A DNA stretch of 46,425 nucleotides from Humibacillus sp. (GTDB lineage: Bacteria; Actinomycetota; Actinomycetes; Actinomycetales; Dermatophilaceae), in contig JAKDLG010000021.1 of assembly GCA_030452985.1 (NCBI GenBank), positions 1 through 46,425 on the forward strand. Reading direction: 5' to 3'. The notes under the pieces are model-generated. The model made no database searches. It saw nothing but the letters and a program-made list of their open reading frames with translations, and was not told the DNA's origin. Shown piece after piece: positions 19,306 to 27,254 of this stretch. The position numbers and the translations under genes were made by a program. Each line of letters opens with the position of its first letter. Position 1 is the stretch's first letter.

Positions 19306-19396
19306 GGACAAGTTTGTGGCACAACTGCCGTGTCAGCATCTTGTCGCGCTGCAGGTCAGCGGCTTGCGACCGTGACAGGTCGGTCGGGAACCTACA
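19306..19396 (-). repeat. Distal end of element A
   Basis: Read inward on the minus strand it starts TGTAGGTTCCCGACCGACC and holds spaced GACAAG/CTTGTC-type sites. About 85% identical by eye, without gaps over 90 bp, to the distal end of element B (26663-26753). These are the transposase-binding ends opposite tnsA. Confidence 0.75.
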
Positions 19397-19403
19397 CCGG
19401 CAC
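19397..19403. other. 7-bp junction between elements A and B
   Basis: CCGGCAC separates the inverted termini GAACCTACA (A) and TGTAGGTTC (B). Neither of its possible 5-mers equals ACAGC, so the outer duplication does not come from separate insertion of A or B here. Confidence 0.75.
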
Positions 19404-19480
19404 TGTAGGTTCTCGTGCAAGTTGTCGTTGTCTCTCTGAATTCTTGTCATGCGCGTGTCGTTGTCTCGGCTTCTTGTCGC
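19404..19480 (+). repeat. tnsA-proximal end of element B
   Basis: TGTAGGTTC terminus followed by repeats ending at 19426, 19448 (CTGAATTCTTGTC) and 19478 (CTTCTTGTC). Positions relative to the terminus (22, 44, 74) match element A (22, 41, 71), and both ends share GCGTGTC between the second and third units. Confidence 0.75.
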
Positions 19481-19724
19481 GCGGGTGGACCCTGGGAGCG
19501 TGAACCGGTCGCCGCGAGGCGAGGTGGAGTTGCGATACACGTCCTGCCAGGGCGAGGACGTTGTGACGACGTTGGCGGCTGCCCGGCCCGACCTGGTGGC
19601 AGCCGGGCTCCCGGTGCGCACGTTCGGCTCTTATGCGGGGATGCGGCACTACCCGGGCTGGTGGTGGTCGGTGACCACCGGTGACCTGGTCGGCTACGAG
19701 AGCCTGTGGAGCGGGATCGGCTGA
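19449..19724 (+). pseudogene. tnsA: tnsA fragment of element B
   Basis: Encodes only the N-terminal 90 residues of a TnsA like that at 846 (LRY...EDVVTT, VRTF, HYPGWWWSVTTGDLVGYESL). A one-base loss in the codons for WERDR shifts the frame to a stop, and homology ends at about 19722 where istA sequence begins. All three catalytic-domain motifs after the first Glu are gone. Confidence 0.85.
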
Positions 19725-20470
19725 CGCCCCTTTGATCCCGGGCTGGCAGTAGACCGCGTCGATGTCGAAGTGACTCCTGAACGCGACCCACCGGTCGGCC
19801 TCGACCCGTTGGCGGGAGAAGCCGATGGCCTGAGCGACGGCCGCCTTGAGGTTGTCGTAGCGGATCTTCCCGGCCGGGACACCGCCCAGGACCGCGAAGG
19901 CGTGTGCGTGCCCTTCGAAGAACGCTTCCTGCCCGCCGGTCGCCGACACCTGGTGCACGGCCTTACCGGAGTACGACATCCGCAACGAGAACAGGTGCAC
20001 CGTCACCAGCTCACCCCGAAGGCGGATCGCAACCTCGCTGAAGTCGACCTCGGCTTCTCGGCCCGGTAGGTGGGTTTGCGGGACGAACCCGCCCGGCTCA
20101 CCCCGGCCCTGCTCGACCCGGATCTCGGGTTTGCGTTTGGCGACGTAGGCGCGCACCACCGGGTAGGAGATGTCGGTCATGGCGTGCTCGTCGACGAGGC
20201 GGGCGAAGATCCGGGTGACAGTGTGCCGCTGCTTACGCGGCGCATCCAGGTCCGCGACGAGGATCTGATCGATCACCGCCTCGAACGGGTCCAGCTTCGA
20301 AGCCCGGTTCGGGTAGGTGGCCCGCTGAGCCGGCCAGGCAGAACCGAGCGCTGCTTTGACGGTGCGCCACCCCCGACGTGATGAGTGCGCTGAATCTCGC
20401 GCTCGGACATGCCGGCACGGGCGTCACGGCGGATCGACGCGTATAGCTCTGCCTTGGATCGGTGGCGCAT
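19725..20470 (-). pseudogene. istA: IS21-family transposase IstA, truncated and frameshifted
   Basis: Readable IstA: N-terminal HTH (RRDARAGMSEREIQRTH), frameshift near 20380 at a G run, then the rve core with EVDFSEVAI (first Asp) and IRYDNLKAAV (second Asp), and DAVYCQPGIKGA, after which the protein stops at the junction with tnsA. The last catalytic Glu, the C-terminus and istB are missing. The element apparently sat inside B and was partly removed by a deletion that also took B's tns genes. Confidence 0.85.
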
Positions 20471-20547
20471 GTGCTGACCCCGAGTTCGCGGAGGGTGGCG
20501 TGTGTGCAGTCATCGGCGACCAGCACGACCCTGCCGCCGAGGCCGTG

Positions 20548-20943
20548 TTAGCGCAGGGCGTCTTCGATCTTGCGCAGCATTTCTGCTTCTGCCGGGCTGG
20601 TCGCGCGGTTGGCGGCGGCGGAAGCGGCGACCATGCGCATCGTGCGGCGGAAGTTGTCTCCCTCGCTTTCGTCGATGCCGTCCAGGGTCTTAGCGGACTT
20701 GGTGAGCGCTGGCAGGGCGAGCGCGGCGGTCTTGGCGAGGCTGCCTTTGAAGGGGAGCTTGGGTGGCTTGTCGGCCAGGACCTGTCCGGTGAGTCCGGTG
20801 GCCGTGGACAGTGCTTTGGCTGCGGCGATCCCCGAGCGGGGCGCGGTGAGCGCACCTGGTCTGCACGAGGCCATCAGTGCGACGACACCGTGCGCGGCCA
20901 ACTGGATGGTGTACTTGTCCTCGGTGTTGAGCTGGTCGGACAT
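20548..20943 (-). CDS. Hypothetical protein
   Basis: A 131-aa protein starting at ATG 20943 with AAGGAGA upstream. Begins MSDQLNTEDKYTIQLAAHG; a central alanine-rich hydrophobic stretch (GIAAAKALSTATGLTGQVL) is followed by charged helices ending MLRKIEDALR. No family recognised. It lies 138 bp downstream of the MFS gene on the same strand and may be co-transcribed with it. Confidence 0.65.
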   Translation of the reverse strand: MSDQLNTEDKYTIQLAAHGVVALMASCRPGALTAPRSGIAAAKALSTATGLTGQVLADKPPKLPFKGSLAKTAALALPALTKSAKTLDGIDESEGDNFRRTMRMVAASAAANRATSPAEAEMLRKIEDALR

Positions 20944-21081
20944 TGCTCTCCTTGGTGGTGTGCGGGCGCGTCTGAGGTGGCGCGCTGCGTGGGGTCCGGG
21001 GAATCTTTTGGGTGGTGGTTCGTGGTGGCGCAGCTCTGGAAATGTCGCCACGCAGCTGCTGCGCCGGCACTGGGGATCGGG

Positions 21082-22506
21082 CTATTCGTAGGTGTCGGTG
21101 ACGGCGGTTCGGGGCAGGGCGAGCGAGAGGACCGCGCAGACGGCGAAGGCGCCGATGATCGGCGGCATGCTGGCCTGGAAGGCGTCGGTGGCGCCGTCGG
21201 TGAGCAGGCGTGGGAAGAAGATCGCACCGATCACGGCAACGCCGATGGCGCCACCGAGTTGTTGGGCGGTGTTGAAGATCCCGGAGGCGCCGCCAGCGAG
21301 GTCGTGGGAGACGGCGGCCAGTACAACGTTAGACAGTGGAACGACGAGCAGACCGAGGCCGGCACCGAAGAGCAGCAGGCCGGGGACCAGTTGCCAGGGG
21401 CTGACGCCGGCGCTGGCATGGTGCGCCGCCAGGAGCATGCCGTAGCTTCCGGCGGCCATGGCGAGGGCGCCGATGATCAAGATGTAGCGGCCAAGCTTGC
21501 TAGCCAGAGTGATGGACAGGCCGGCGGTGATGATGGCGCCGAGGCTGCTCGCGGCGGCTGTGGCGCCGGCCTTGATCGGTGAGTAGCCCTGGCCGGTCTG
21601 TAGCCACAGCGCCAGGACGAGGAACAGGCCTTGCAGGCCGAGAGAGACGACCAGTTGGACCAGGACACCGGCGGTGAACGCGGGAGACTTGAAGAGGGCG
21701 CGCGGCAGCAGGGGGGCAGCTCCTGGGCGTGTTAGCCGGGAGCCGAAGGGAGCGACCAGGATGACGAGCAGCACCCCGGCCGCGATCAGCAGGTAGGTCC
21801 AGGCGGGCCAGCCGAACCGTTGGCCTTCGAGCAACGGGTAGACGATGGCGATCAGCCCAATTCCGAGCAGGCTCATCCCGGCGTAGTCGGGTCGCTCAGG
21901 CCGGGGCTTGCGGGTCTCGGGGACGAGCGCCTGGGCGAGCACCAAGATGATGAGCACGATCGGGATGTTGATCAGAAACACACTGCGCCAGTGCCAGCCG
22001 AACAGGTTCGCGGTGACCAGGACCCCGCCGAGTAGAAGCCCGAGCGCGGAGGCGAGGCCGGCTACGGCGCCGTACATCCCGAACGCGGCACCACGCTCCT
22101 TGCCGCTGAATACGGTCCGGAAGGTGGCGAGTACCTGGGGGACCATGATCGCGGCTGCGAAGCCCTGCACGGTGCGGCTGGCGATCAGCTCAGTGGCGTT
22201 CTGGGCGAGCGCGCTCGCGAGGCTGGCCACACCGAACAGGGCGACCCCGGTCAGGAACAACCGTTTGCGGCCGAGAACGTCACCCAGGCGCCCGGCGGTG
22301 ATCAGGGTTGCCGCGAACGCGAGCAGGTAGGCCGAGATCACCCACTGCAGCTGGGTGCCGCTCGCGCCCAGATCCGTCCGGATCGTCGGCAGAGCCACGT
22401 TGACGATCGAGACGTCGATCAGGTCCATCAACGCGGCGACCAGCATGATGATGGCCGCTGCCCACCGGTGTGAGTAGCTCGTGGCGGTCGGTGCTGGGTT
22501 CGTCAT
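21082..22506 (-). CDS. MFS drug efflux transporter, DHA2 (EmrB/QacA) family
   Basis: A 474-aa inner-membrane proton antiporter, predicted to export toxic compounds. About 14 hydrophobic segments; motif near TM1 LMDLIDVSIVNVALPTI (DHA2-type), loop motif GRLGDVLGRKRLFL (motif A), and the motif C region GLLLGGVLVT. ATG 22506 has GGAGG upstream; a TTG at 22512 is possible. Divergent from the TetR gene with an operator-like palindrome between the promoter boxes, so the pump is probably substrate-induced. Confidence 0.93.
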   Translation of the reverse strand: MTNPAPTATSYSHRWAAAIIMLVAALMDLIDVSIVNVALPTIRTDLGASGTQLQWVISAYLLAFAATLITAGRLGDVLGRKRLFLTGVALFGVASLASALAQNATELIASRTVQGFAAAIMVPQVLATFRTVFSGKERGAAFGMYGAVAGLASALGLLLGGVLVTANLFGWHWRSVFLINIPIVLIILVLAQALVPETRKPRPERPDYAGMSLLGIGLIAIVYPLLEGQRFGWPAWTYLLIAAGVLLVILVAPFGSRLTRPGAAPLLPRALFKSPAFTAGVLVQLVVSLGLQGLFLVLALWLQTGQGYSPIKAGATAAASSLGAIITAGLSITLASKLGRYILIIGALAMAAGSYGMLLAAHHASAGVSPWQLVPGLLLFGAGLGLLVVPLSNVVLAAVSHDLAGGASGIFNTAQQLGGAIGVAVIGAIFFPRLLTDGATDAFQASMPPIIGAFAVCAVLSLALPRTAVTDTYE

Positions 22507-22562
22507 GCTCAAGCTCCTCCATTAGTCGCAACGGCTGACGGTGGTCGGGATACCTCGACTAT

Positions 22563-22587
22563 CACTCATATGAATGACTGATGTCAA
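22563..22587 (-). promoter_or_regulatory. MFS promoter with TetR operator palindrome
   Basis: On the minus strand TTGACA (22587-22582) and TGATAG are 17 bp apart. The near-perfect palindrome CACTCATATGAATG (22563-22576) lies between them, so repressor binding there would block RNA polymerase. Confidence 0.6.
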
Positions 22588-22631
22588 CCATCAGAATAAT
22601 TGAGACAGTCAGAGTGTCGTATGATGAAGGC

Positions 22632-23300
22632 ATGTCACCAGCGGCTGAGCCCCCTCCCCTGAAGGTGCGGCCTCGCCGCGCCCCCTCATCCGAGGAGCGC
22701 CAACGCGATGCTGACCGCTCCCGCCAGCGGCTCCTCGCCGCCGCGCTGGATGAGTTCGCGGCCCATGGTTACGCCGGTGCGCGTGTCAGCAGCATCGCGG
22801 CCCGGGCAGGGCTGAACCCCCAGCTGATCACCTACTACTTCGGCGGCAAACCCGGCCTCTATGAAGCCCTGAACCAGCGCTGGCTCGAACAGGAAGCGGC
22901 GACCACCCAACCGAGTGGCCGTCTTGAAGACCTCATCGCCAGCTACCTGCCGGCCGTCCTCGATGACCCGCGCATGGCCCGGCTGCTGCTATGGGACGGA
23001 CTCACCAACGACGACGACCCCGCCAATGACGGCCGCCCCGCGGCACGAGAGGACCTCAGCGAACTCCAGCGACGCCAGGCCGACGGAGAAATCGCAGGAG
23101 ATCTCGATCCCGGCCTGCTCCAACTCGCACTCATGGGCGCCACTCTCGCCCCGGTCGCCATCCCACAAGTCGCACGGCGCATCACCGGGCTCGACCCCAC
23201 CGACCCTGAGTTCCGAACCCGCTACGACGAACACCTACGGCGCATCGTGCGACATCTCGCAGAACCTGGCCCGCCAAGCACCGGCACGACCGGGAAGTAA
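22632..23300 (+). CDS. TetR/AcrR-family transcriptional regulator
   Basis: A 222-aa repressor. HTH: RLLAAALDEFAAHGYAGARVSSIAARAG, LNPQLITYYFGGKPGLYEAL; the C-terminal ligand domain is TetR_C-like. ATG 22632 chosen because it follows GAAGG; the frame is open further upstream. Divergent from the DHA2 pump, which it very likely represses. Confidence 0.9.
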   Translation: MSPAAEPPPLKVRPRRAPSSEERQRDADRSRQRLLAAALDEFAAHGYAGARVSSIAARAGLNPQLITYYFGGKPGLYEALNQRWLEQEAATTQPSGRLEDLIASYLPAVLDDPRMARLLLWDGLTNDDDPANDGRPAAREDLSELQRRQADGEIAGDLDPGLLQLALMGATLAPVAIPQVARRITGLDPTDPEFRTRYDEHLRRIVRHLAEPGPPSTGTTGK

Positions 23301-23612
23301 TCCACCGACCCACTGCGGTGTCTGTGGTGGGGCATCCATGGGCTCTCGGCCGCTCGACAGGGCACCGGGCGGATCAGCATGCACCCGAACCATTTCGCAC
23401 CGGAAGACCTGGATCGGGGCTCCTCCACCCTGATGGAACCCAGGCTAGGCCGAGGATCTTGTCAATAACCCGGCTGCGGGGTGAACTCCCGCGCGGATCC
23501 GCCCTTCGACACGCTGAGGCGCCGCCAGAGTTCGCGGACACTGCCCAGGTTTTGGCCCTGGGTGACGTCAGGATTGGCGAGCAGGTGACGTCAGAGTTCA
23601 CGCCCAAAGCCA
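23301..23612. other. Intergenic stretch
   Basis: 312 bp between the TetR gene and the Nudix relic. No gene, repeat or RNA I can support. Confidence 0.4.
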
Positions 23613-24111
23613 CTAGGCCTCCGGCCACCCCCGAACAGTACTAGGGGGTGTCTCGGCCCACAGTGCCAGCAAGGCAGTCAGGACATAGTCGACAGCGTCC
23701 GTCGGGACCTGGTCCATATCGGCCCAGACAAGCTCAGTGCACTTGTCTGGCTCAGCGATGACCGGCGTCCCCGCCCACCTGTCCACCCAGAAGAACAGGT
23801 GCATGCATTCCCTGTCGTTCTCGTCCTCCGCCCGACTGTGGAGAACGACTCTGAGTCCGAGGTCGCGAGCGTCGACGGCGATGCCGAGTTCCTCTAGCAA
23901 GTTCACGCACCAGCGCGCTCACCACATCTTCATCGCCGTCCAGGTGACCCGATGGCAATCCCAGCTGGCCGTCGCGATAATCCGAACCGGCCCCGCGCAT
24001 CTGCAGCACCCGACGGCCTTGAACACACCGCTGCGGACAAACGAAACCGGTCGCCTTGCACCAAGACAACATACGACTGGCCCGCAGATTTCGAGGAGAT
24101 TCAGCCCGCAC
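23613..24111 (-). pseudogene. Nudix hydrolase, frameshifted
   Basis: Reads as a Nudix pyrophosphohydrolase of about 150 aa. The Nudix box is split between two frames: GHLDGDEDVVSALVREL then LEELGI; removing one T in the run GAACTTG near 23893 restores it. Upstream VLQMRGAGSDYRDGQLGLP and downstream LHSRAEDENDRECMHLFFWV are typical. The C-terminal frame (23613-23906) lacks the catalytic box, so no activity is expected unless the indel is a sequence error. Confidence 0.75.
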
Positions 24112-24165
24112 TCAGCGCCCGATTGGGGATCGCTGATCGGCTTACCGCGTAGTAGCATCTCGGAT

Positions 24166-24588
24166 GTGGCTGGGTTTGTAGTTGGTCCAGGTGGGGGCGA
24201 GGCCTTCGACTGGCATGGCGCCAGGGTGATCATCAAGGCCTCAGGGGCCGACACGATCGGCCAGTTGGCGGTGATGGAGAGTATTTACCCTCCCGGCCTG
24301 TCCGTCCCCGAGCACCACCATGAGGGCGAGGACGAGCTGTTCTACCTCCTCGACGGCGAGCTGGAGGGCTTCTGCGGCGAGGATAGCTGGACGGCCACTC
24401 CGGGATCGTTCGTGCTCGTCCCCCGGGACCAACCGCACGGCTTTGTCGTGTCGAGCGATGTCGCCGCCCGAGCTCTGGTCATCGTCGGCCCTCCCAGCCT
24501 CGACCAGCAGGTGGCCGCCACCGGCACCCCAGTGGCGCACCAGGGGACAGCGAGACTCGCCCCCGAAGCCACCTGCGACATGGGCTGA
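24166..24588 (+). CDS. Cupin-domain protein
   Basis: A 140-aa small cupin with [20 protein letters not shown] (box 1, metal ligands His and Glu) and [15 protein letters not shown] (box 2 His). GTG start at 24166 chosen because homology-like sequence begins there; the open frame extends upstream through the Nudix region in antisense. Possible quercetinase-like dioxygenase or sensor; substrate unknown. Only distantly like the cupin at 7402. Confidence 0.75.
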   Translation: MAGFVVGPGGGEAFDWHGARVIIKASGADTIGQLAVMESIYPPGLSVPEHHHEGEDELFYLLDGELEGFCGEDSWTATPGSFVLVPRDQPHGFVVSSDVAARALVIVGPPSLDQQVAATGTPVAHQGTARLAPEATCDMG

Positions 24589-24940
24589 GAGAGCCGTCAC
24601 TACCCCGGAGCGCAGGAAGGGCAGCAAAAGCCCTCCCGATGGCCGAACGGCAGCTGGCGAAGGATGAGGTGACCTCCGACCGGACAGGGCCGATCAGCAA
24701 GCTCGCCGGCCGACGTTCCGCAGAGGTGTTCGATACGGGACACCCACGACGATGACGGAGCGCCGTATGCCGATCGTCAAGCGGACACCGGTCTCTACTT
24801 GGCTGGGTCTGCTCTTCTTCGAGGATCTCGTTGCCAAGGCCAACGCAGTCATTGCAGATGTAGACGCCCGGCCCCGCGATCAGCCTGCCTGCCTCGCTGC
24901 CCGTCTTCCCGCAGAACGAGCACCGCAGCGATCGGCCCAT
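24479..24940 (-). CDS. ClpX-type C4 zinc finger protein
   Basis: Starts [20 protein letters not shown] with the four-cysteine ClpX zinc-binding domain (CSFC ... CNDC) in residues 1-45. The AAA+ part of ClpX is absent, and the rest (to residue 153) is low-complexity sequence that overlaps the cupin 3' end on the other strand, so the true product may be shorter. Stand-alone ClpX-ZBD proteins occur in actinobacteria with unknown roles. Confidence 0.6.
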   Translation of the reverse strand: MGRSLRCSFCGKTGSEAGRLIAGPGVYICNDCVGLGNEILEEEQTQPSRDRCPLDDRHTALRHRRGCPVSNTSAERRPASLLIGPVRSEVTSSFASCRSAIGRAFAALPALRGSDGSLSPCRRWLRGRVSLSPGAPLGCRWRPPAGRGWEGRR

Positions 24941-25097
24941 CTCGGAGCATGCCCTCGCTTTCGCATGACCCCAGCGTAAGCCCGCTCGCCCCGGTCCACG
25001 CGGCGTGTCGAGATCAGACTCGCCCACGTCCGCACGACCATAGACCAGCGGACCACAGCCTGCGACCGGCCCGAGCGAGGAGAAGGGAAGGGATGAC

Positions 25098-25403
25098 TCA
25101 CTGTGGGCCGAGGAGCTCGTGGGCGAGTTCGCGGAGCTGCTCCTTGACCTGTTCGAGCACATCTCTCCCCTCGGGGGTTGCGCGGTAACTACGTCGAGTG
25201 CGCCCAGCCACCACTTGCGCCCTCGAAATCAACAGCCCGTCGGCCTCCATCTTATGCAAGGTCGGATACAGCGTTCCAGGACTGATTTGGTAGCCGTGGC
25301 GGGCCAACTCCTCGGCCATCCAGGCGCCGTGGACTTCGCTGATCGCCGCGTGATGGAGCACGTGCAGCCGCACCGCACCTCGCAGGAACTCCCGCACGAG
25401 CAC
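25098..25403 (-). CDS. PadR-family transcriptional regulator
   Basis: A 101-aa winged-helix repressor: [51 protein letters not shown] (signature TLYPTL) and a short C-terminal helix. GTG 25403 has AAGGAGG upstream, preferred to ATG 25424. Divergent from the VOC-TsaA gene, with two perfect palindromes between, so it likely controls that gene. Confidence 0.88.
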   Translation of the reverse strand: MLVREFLRGAVRLHVLHHAAISEVHGAWMAEELARHGYQISPGTLYPTLHKMEADGLLISRAQVVAGRTRRSYRATPEGRDVLEQVKEQLRELAHELLGPQ

Positions 25404-25439
25404 ACCCTCCCTCCTTGAATGCACGAACGTATCTCGGTA

Positions 25440-25458
25440 CGATATCGCATTACGTAAT
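25440..25458. promoter_or_regulatory. Candidate PadR operator
   Basis: Two perfect palindromes, CGATATCG (25440-25447) and ATTACGTAAT (25449-25458), sit between the divergent PadR and VOC-TsaA starts, in an AT-rich pocket of an otherwise GC-rich region. Confidence 0.45.
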
Positions 25459-25479
25459 CAGGTGCCGAGGAGAACCCAG

Positions 25480-26328
25480 ATGGCCACCGTCAGCATCCGC
25501 TACCTCGTCGATGACGTCGACTCTGCGATCGCCTTCTACTGCCATCGACTGGGTTTCCACGAACAGATGCATCCCGCGCCAGCCTTCGCCATGCTCACCC
25601 GCGGCGACCTGCGCCTGCTTCTGAGCGCAGCCGGTGGAGAAGGCCCCGGCGGAGGGTCCCAGGCAATGCCCGACGGCCGAACCCCCGAGCCCGGGGGCTG
25701 GAACCGCTTCACCCTCGAGGTGGACGATCTCGAGACGACCGTCCGCGAGCTGCGTCAGGAGGGAGTGCGATTCCGCAACGACATCGTCACCGGAGTCGGC
25801 GGCAAGCAGGTCCTGGTCGAGGACCCCTCAGGAAACCTTGTCGAGCTGTTCGAACCGATGCGTGCCGAAGCCCGCCTCGATGCCGCAAACGACCACCCCC
25901 CGGACACGACGTTTCGGGTTCGCCCGATCGGGTGGGTCGAGTCCACACTCATCGATGCAGTTGACGCGCCGAATCAGGGTGAACAGGGCGCTCCGGACGC
26001 GTGGCTGGCGCTCAATCCCGACGTGCACGAAGGTGCGCGCGATCTGAGCGTCGGCTCGGACATCATCGTCCTGACCTGGCTGCACCAATCGCGCCGCGAC
26101 GAGTTGACCACCCAACCAGGCGACGACCCGACCGGTCCCGAGCGAGGTGTGTTTAGCACAAGGTCACCGGCCCGGCCCAATCCCGTGGGCATCCATCGAG
26201 TCTCCGTCATTGCCATCGAGGGCAACCGGCTGCGGGTCGGCCCGATCGAAGCAATCGATGGAACACCACTGCTCGACATCAAGCCGCTCATCCGCGCCGA
26301 CACCGCATGGGCACCAAGAACAACGTGA
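25480..26328 (+). CDS. VOC (glyoxalase-fold) and TsaA/TrmO-like fusion protein
   Basis: A 282-aa two-domain protein. Residues 1-130 are a VOC domain (IRYLVDDVDSAIAFYCHRLGF ... VLVEDPSGNLVELFEP, with the metal-ligand Glu at its end). Residues about 145-280 match TsaA/TrmO, the SAM-dependent N6-methyltransferase of t6A37 in tRNA-Thr: VRPIGWVEST, VFSTRSPARPNPVGIH and DGTPLLDIKP. Separate proteins elsewhere as far as I know; here they share one frame without a break. ATG 25480 follows GAGGAG. Divergent from PadR. The joint function is unknown. Confidence 0.85.
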   Translation: MATVSIRYLVDDVDSAIAFYCHRLGFHEQMHPAPAFAMLTRGDLRLLLSAAGGEGPGGGSQAMPDGRTPEPGGWNRFTLEVDDLETTVRELRQEGVRFRNDIVTGVGGKQVLVEDPSGNLVELFEPMRAEARLDAANDHPPDTTFRVRPIGWVESTLIDAVDAPNQGEQGAPDAWLALNPDVHEGARDLSVGSDIIVLTWLHQSRRDELTTQPGDDPTGPERGVFSTRSPARPNPVGIHRVSVIAIEGNRLRVGPIEAIDGTPLLDIKPLIRADTAWAPRTT

Positions 26329-26635
26329 CTCCACGTCCCGGATGCCGAACTCCCACGGCACACCAACAGACGCGGCGAACCGGTTCCGCCCGGAAGTCAC
26401 CACCGATCGCCAGGGTGGCCCGTAAGACCGGTTCGGTGAAGATTCCCGCTCAGGGCCCGCCCCCCTATGCGGGACGTTCGACGAAGTGGTCGACGCCTTG
26501 AGAATCGCGCTCCACTGCGTCGACTCTCGCCTCCGAACGGATGAGCGCAACCCACCGTCTGACGACTGGCTCCGTGAGTAGTCATCCGCGCCAATGCATG
26601 GTTTGCCAATCGGGCAACGTCCGACCATCGGCATA
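26320..26635. repeat. Dispersed repeat, copy 2
   Basis: Core CCGTAAGACCGGTTCGGTG at 26420-26438. Preceded by CGAACCGGT, the exact inverse of ACCGGTTCG in the core, giving a 9-bp stem. Upstream similarity to copy 3 (CCAACAGA, GGCGAACCGG, AAGTCA.CACCGA) and downstream similarity to copy 1. Occupies the space between the VOC-TsaA gene and the distal end of element B; no gene seen. Confidence 0.65.
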
Positions 26636-26662
26636 GAAAACACGTTCCCCTCGAGAGGATTG

Positions 26663-26753
26663 CGACAAGTTAGTGGGACGACAGCCGTCCCGGCATCTTG
26701 TCGCGTTGCAGGTCAGCGGCTCGCGCCTGCGACAGGTCGAGCGGGAACCTACA
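26663..26753 (-). repeat. Distal end of element B and of the island
   Basis: Inverse of the TGTAGGTTC terminus with the same internal sites as the distal end of element A. Directly followed by the second copy of the ACAGC duplication. Confidence 0.8.
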
Positions 26754-26758
26754 ACAGC
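26754..26758. repeat. Target site duplication ACAGC (right copy)
   Basis: Exact copy of 736-740, abutting the outer terminus of the island. Confidence 0.8.
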
Positions 26759-27171
26759 AAGCAAGGTCACCGACCAGTGTTACGACCGGCACGGCAAGGC
26801 CGAGTTCCTCGACTTCTTGAAGAGGGTCGCCCGCGCCTACCCGCGCCGGCAGCTGCACCTCGTGGTCGACAGTTATCACATCCACAAGCACGAGGACGTC
26901 AACCAGCGGCTTGTCAAGCACCCGAGGGTGCACCTGCACTTCACCCCGACCTCCGGGTCCTGGCTCAACCTCGTCGAGGTGGTTTCCGGGATCAGCACCA
27001 GGTAGGCCATCCGCCGCGGATCCTTCGACAGCGTCAAAGAACTCGTCACCGCGATCAGCGCCGCTATCAACGGCTGGAACAACCGGTGGCACCCCTTTCA
27101 CCTGGACCAAGACCGCCGACGAGATCCTGCCCCACGCCACCCGTAAACGAAACTCAGACGCGCGACACTAG
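26759..27171 (+). pseudogene. IS630-family transposase, 3' half
   Basis: Reads KVTDQCYDRHGKAEFLDFL, LHLVVDSYHIHKHEDV (second catalytic Asp), HFTPTSGSWLNLVEV (catalytic Glu), then an in-frame TAG (27003-27005), where family members usually have a Gln codon, AIRRGSFDSVKELV, and in another frame TWTKTADEILPHATRKR. The 5' half with the first Asp is not present beyond the island, so the copy was already partial or was lost on insertion. Confidence 0.85.
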
Positions 27172-27254
27172 CGCCAGCCCAACGCTCGATCTCCCAGCCG
27201 CTCGGCTACCGACTCGGCACCCAGACCCCTTCTTCCGCTCACCGGCCCGCACCG

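Larger units (their letters stand above)
741..19396 (+). mobile_element. Tn7-like element A, with tnsABC and tniQ
   Basis: An 18.66-kb element with TGTAGGTTC termini in inverted orientation and transposition genes reading inward from the left terminus, as in Tn7, where tnsA is next to the R end. No tnsE and no CRISPR components are visible, so targeting should rest on the single TniQ. Cargo lies between about 6.4 and 19.1 kb. Its immediate flanks (ACAGC left, CCGGC right) do not match each other. Confidence 0.8.
741..26753 (+). mobile_element. Composite Tn7-like genomic island (elements A + B)
   Basis: A 26.0-kb island begins with TGTAGGTTC at 741 and ends with its inverse GAACCTACA at 26753, flanked by ACAGC on both sides. 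Inside, a second pair of termini back to back at 19396 and 19404 shows it consists of two elements in tandem. Only element A has a complete heteromeric transposase set (tnsA, tnsB, tnsC, tniQ), so the whole unit probably moved with A's machinery using A's tnsA-proximal end and B's distal end. Composite movement is inferred from the placement of the duplication. Confidence 0.8.
19404..26753 (+). mobile_element. Tn7-like element B, transposase genes lost
   Basis: A 7.35-kb element with ends matching those of element A. It begins with the same terminal repeat layout followed by a tnsA fragment, then a deletion junction into an IS21 istA remnant, and has no tnsB, tnsC or tniQ. It should depend on A's proteins in trans. 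Cargo: TetR/MFS pair, small unknown protein, Nudix relic, cupin, zinc finger protein, PadR and VOC-TsaA. Confidence 0.75.

Noticed and set aside
18567..19322. 251-aa minus-strand open frame near the distal end of A
   Set aside because: The plus strand carries methyltransferase remnant motifs (LKPGG); the minus frame has none.
741..26753. CRISPR-associated transposon (CAST)
   Set aside because: TniQ and TnsC raise the possibility, but there are no cas genes and no direct-repeat arrays anywhere in the island.
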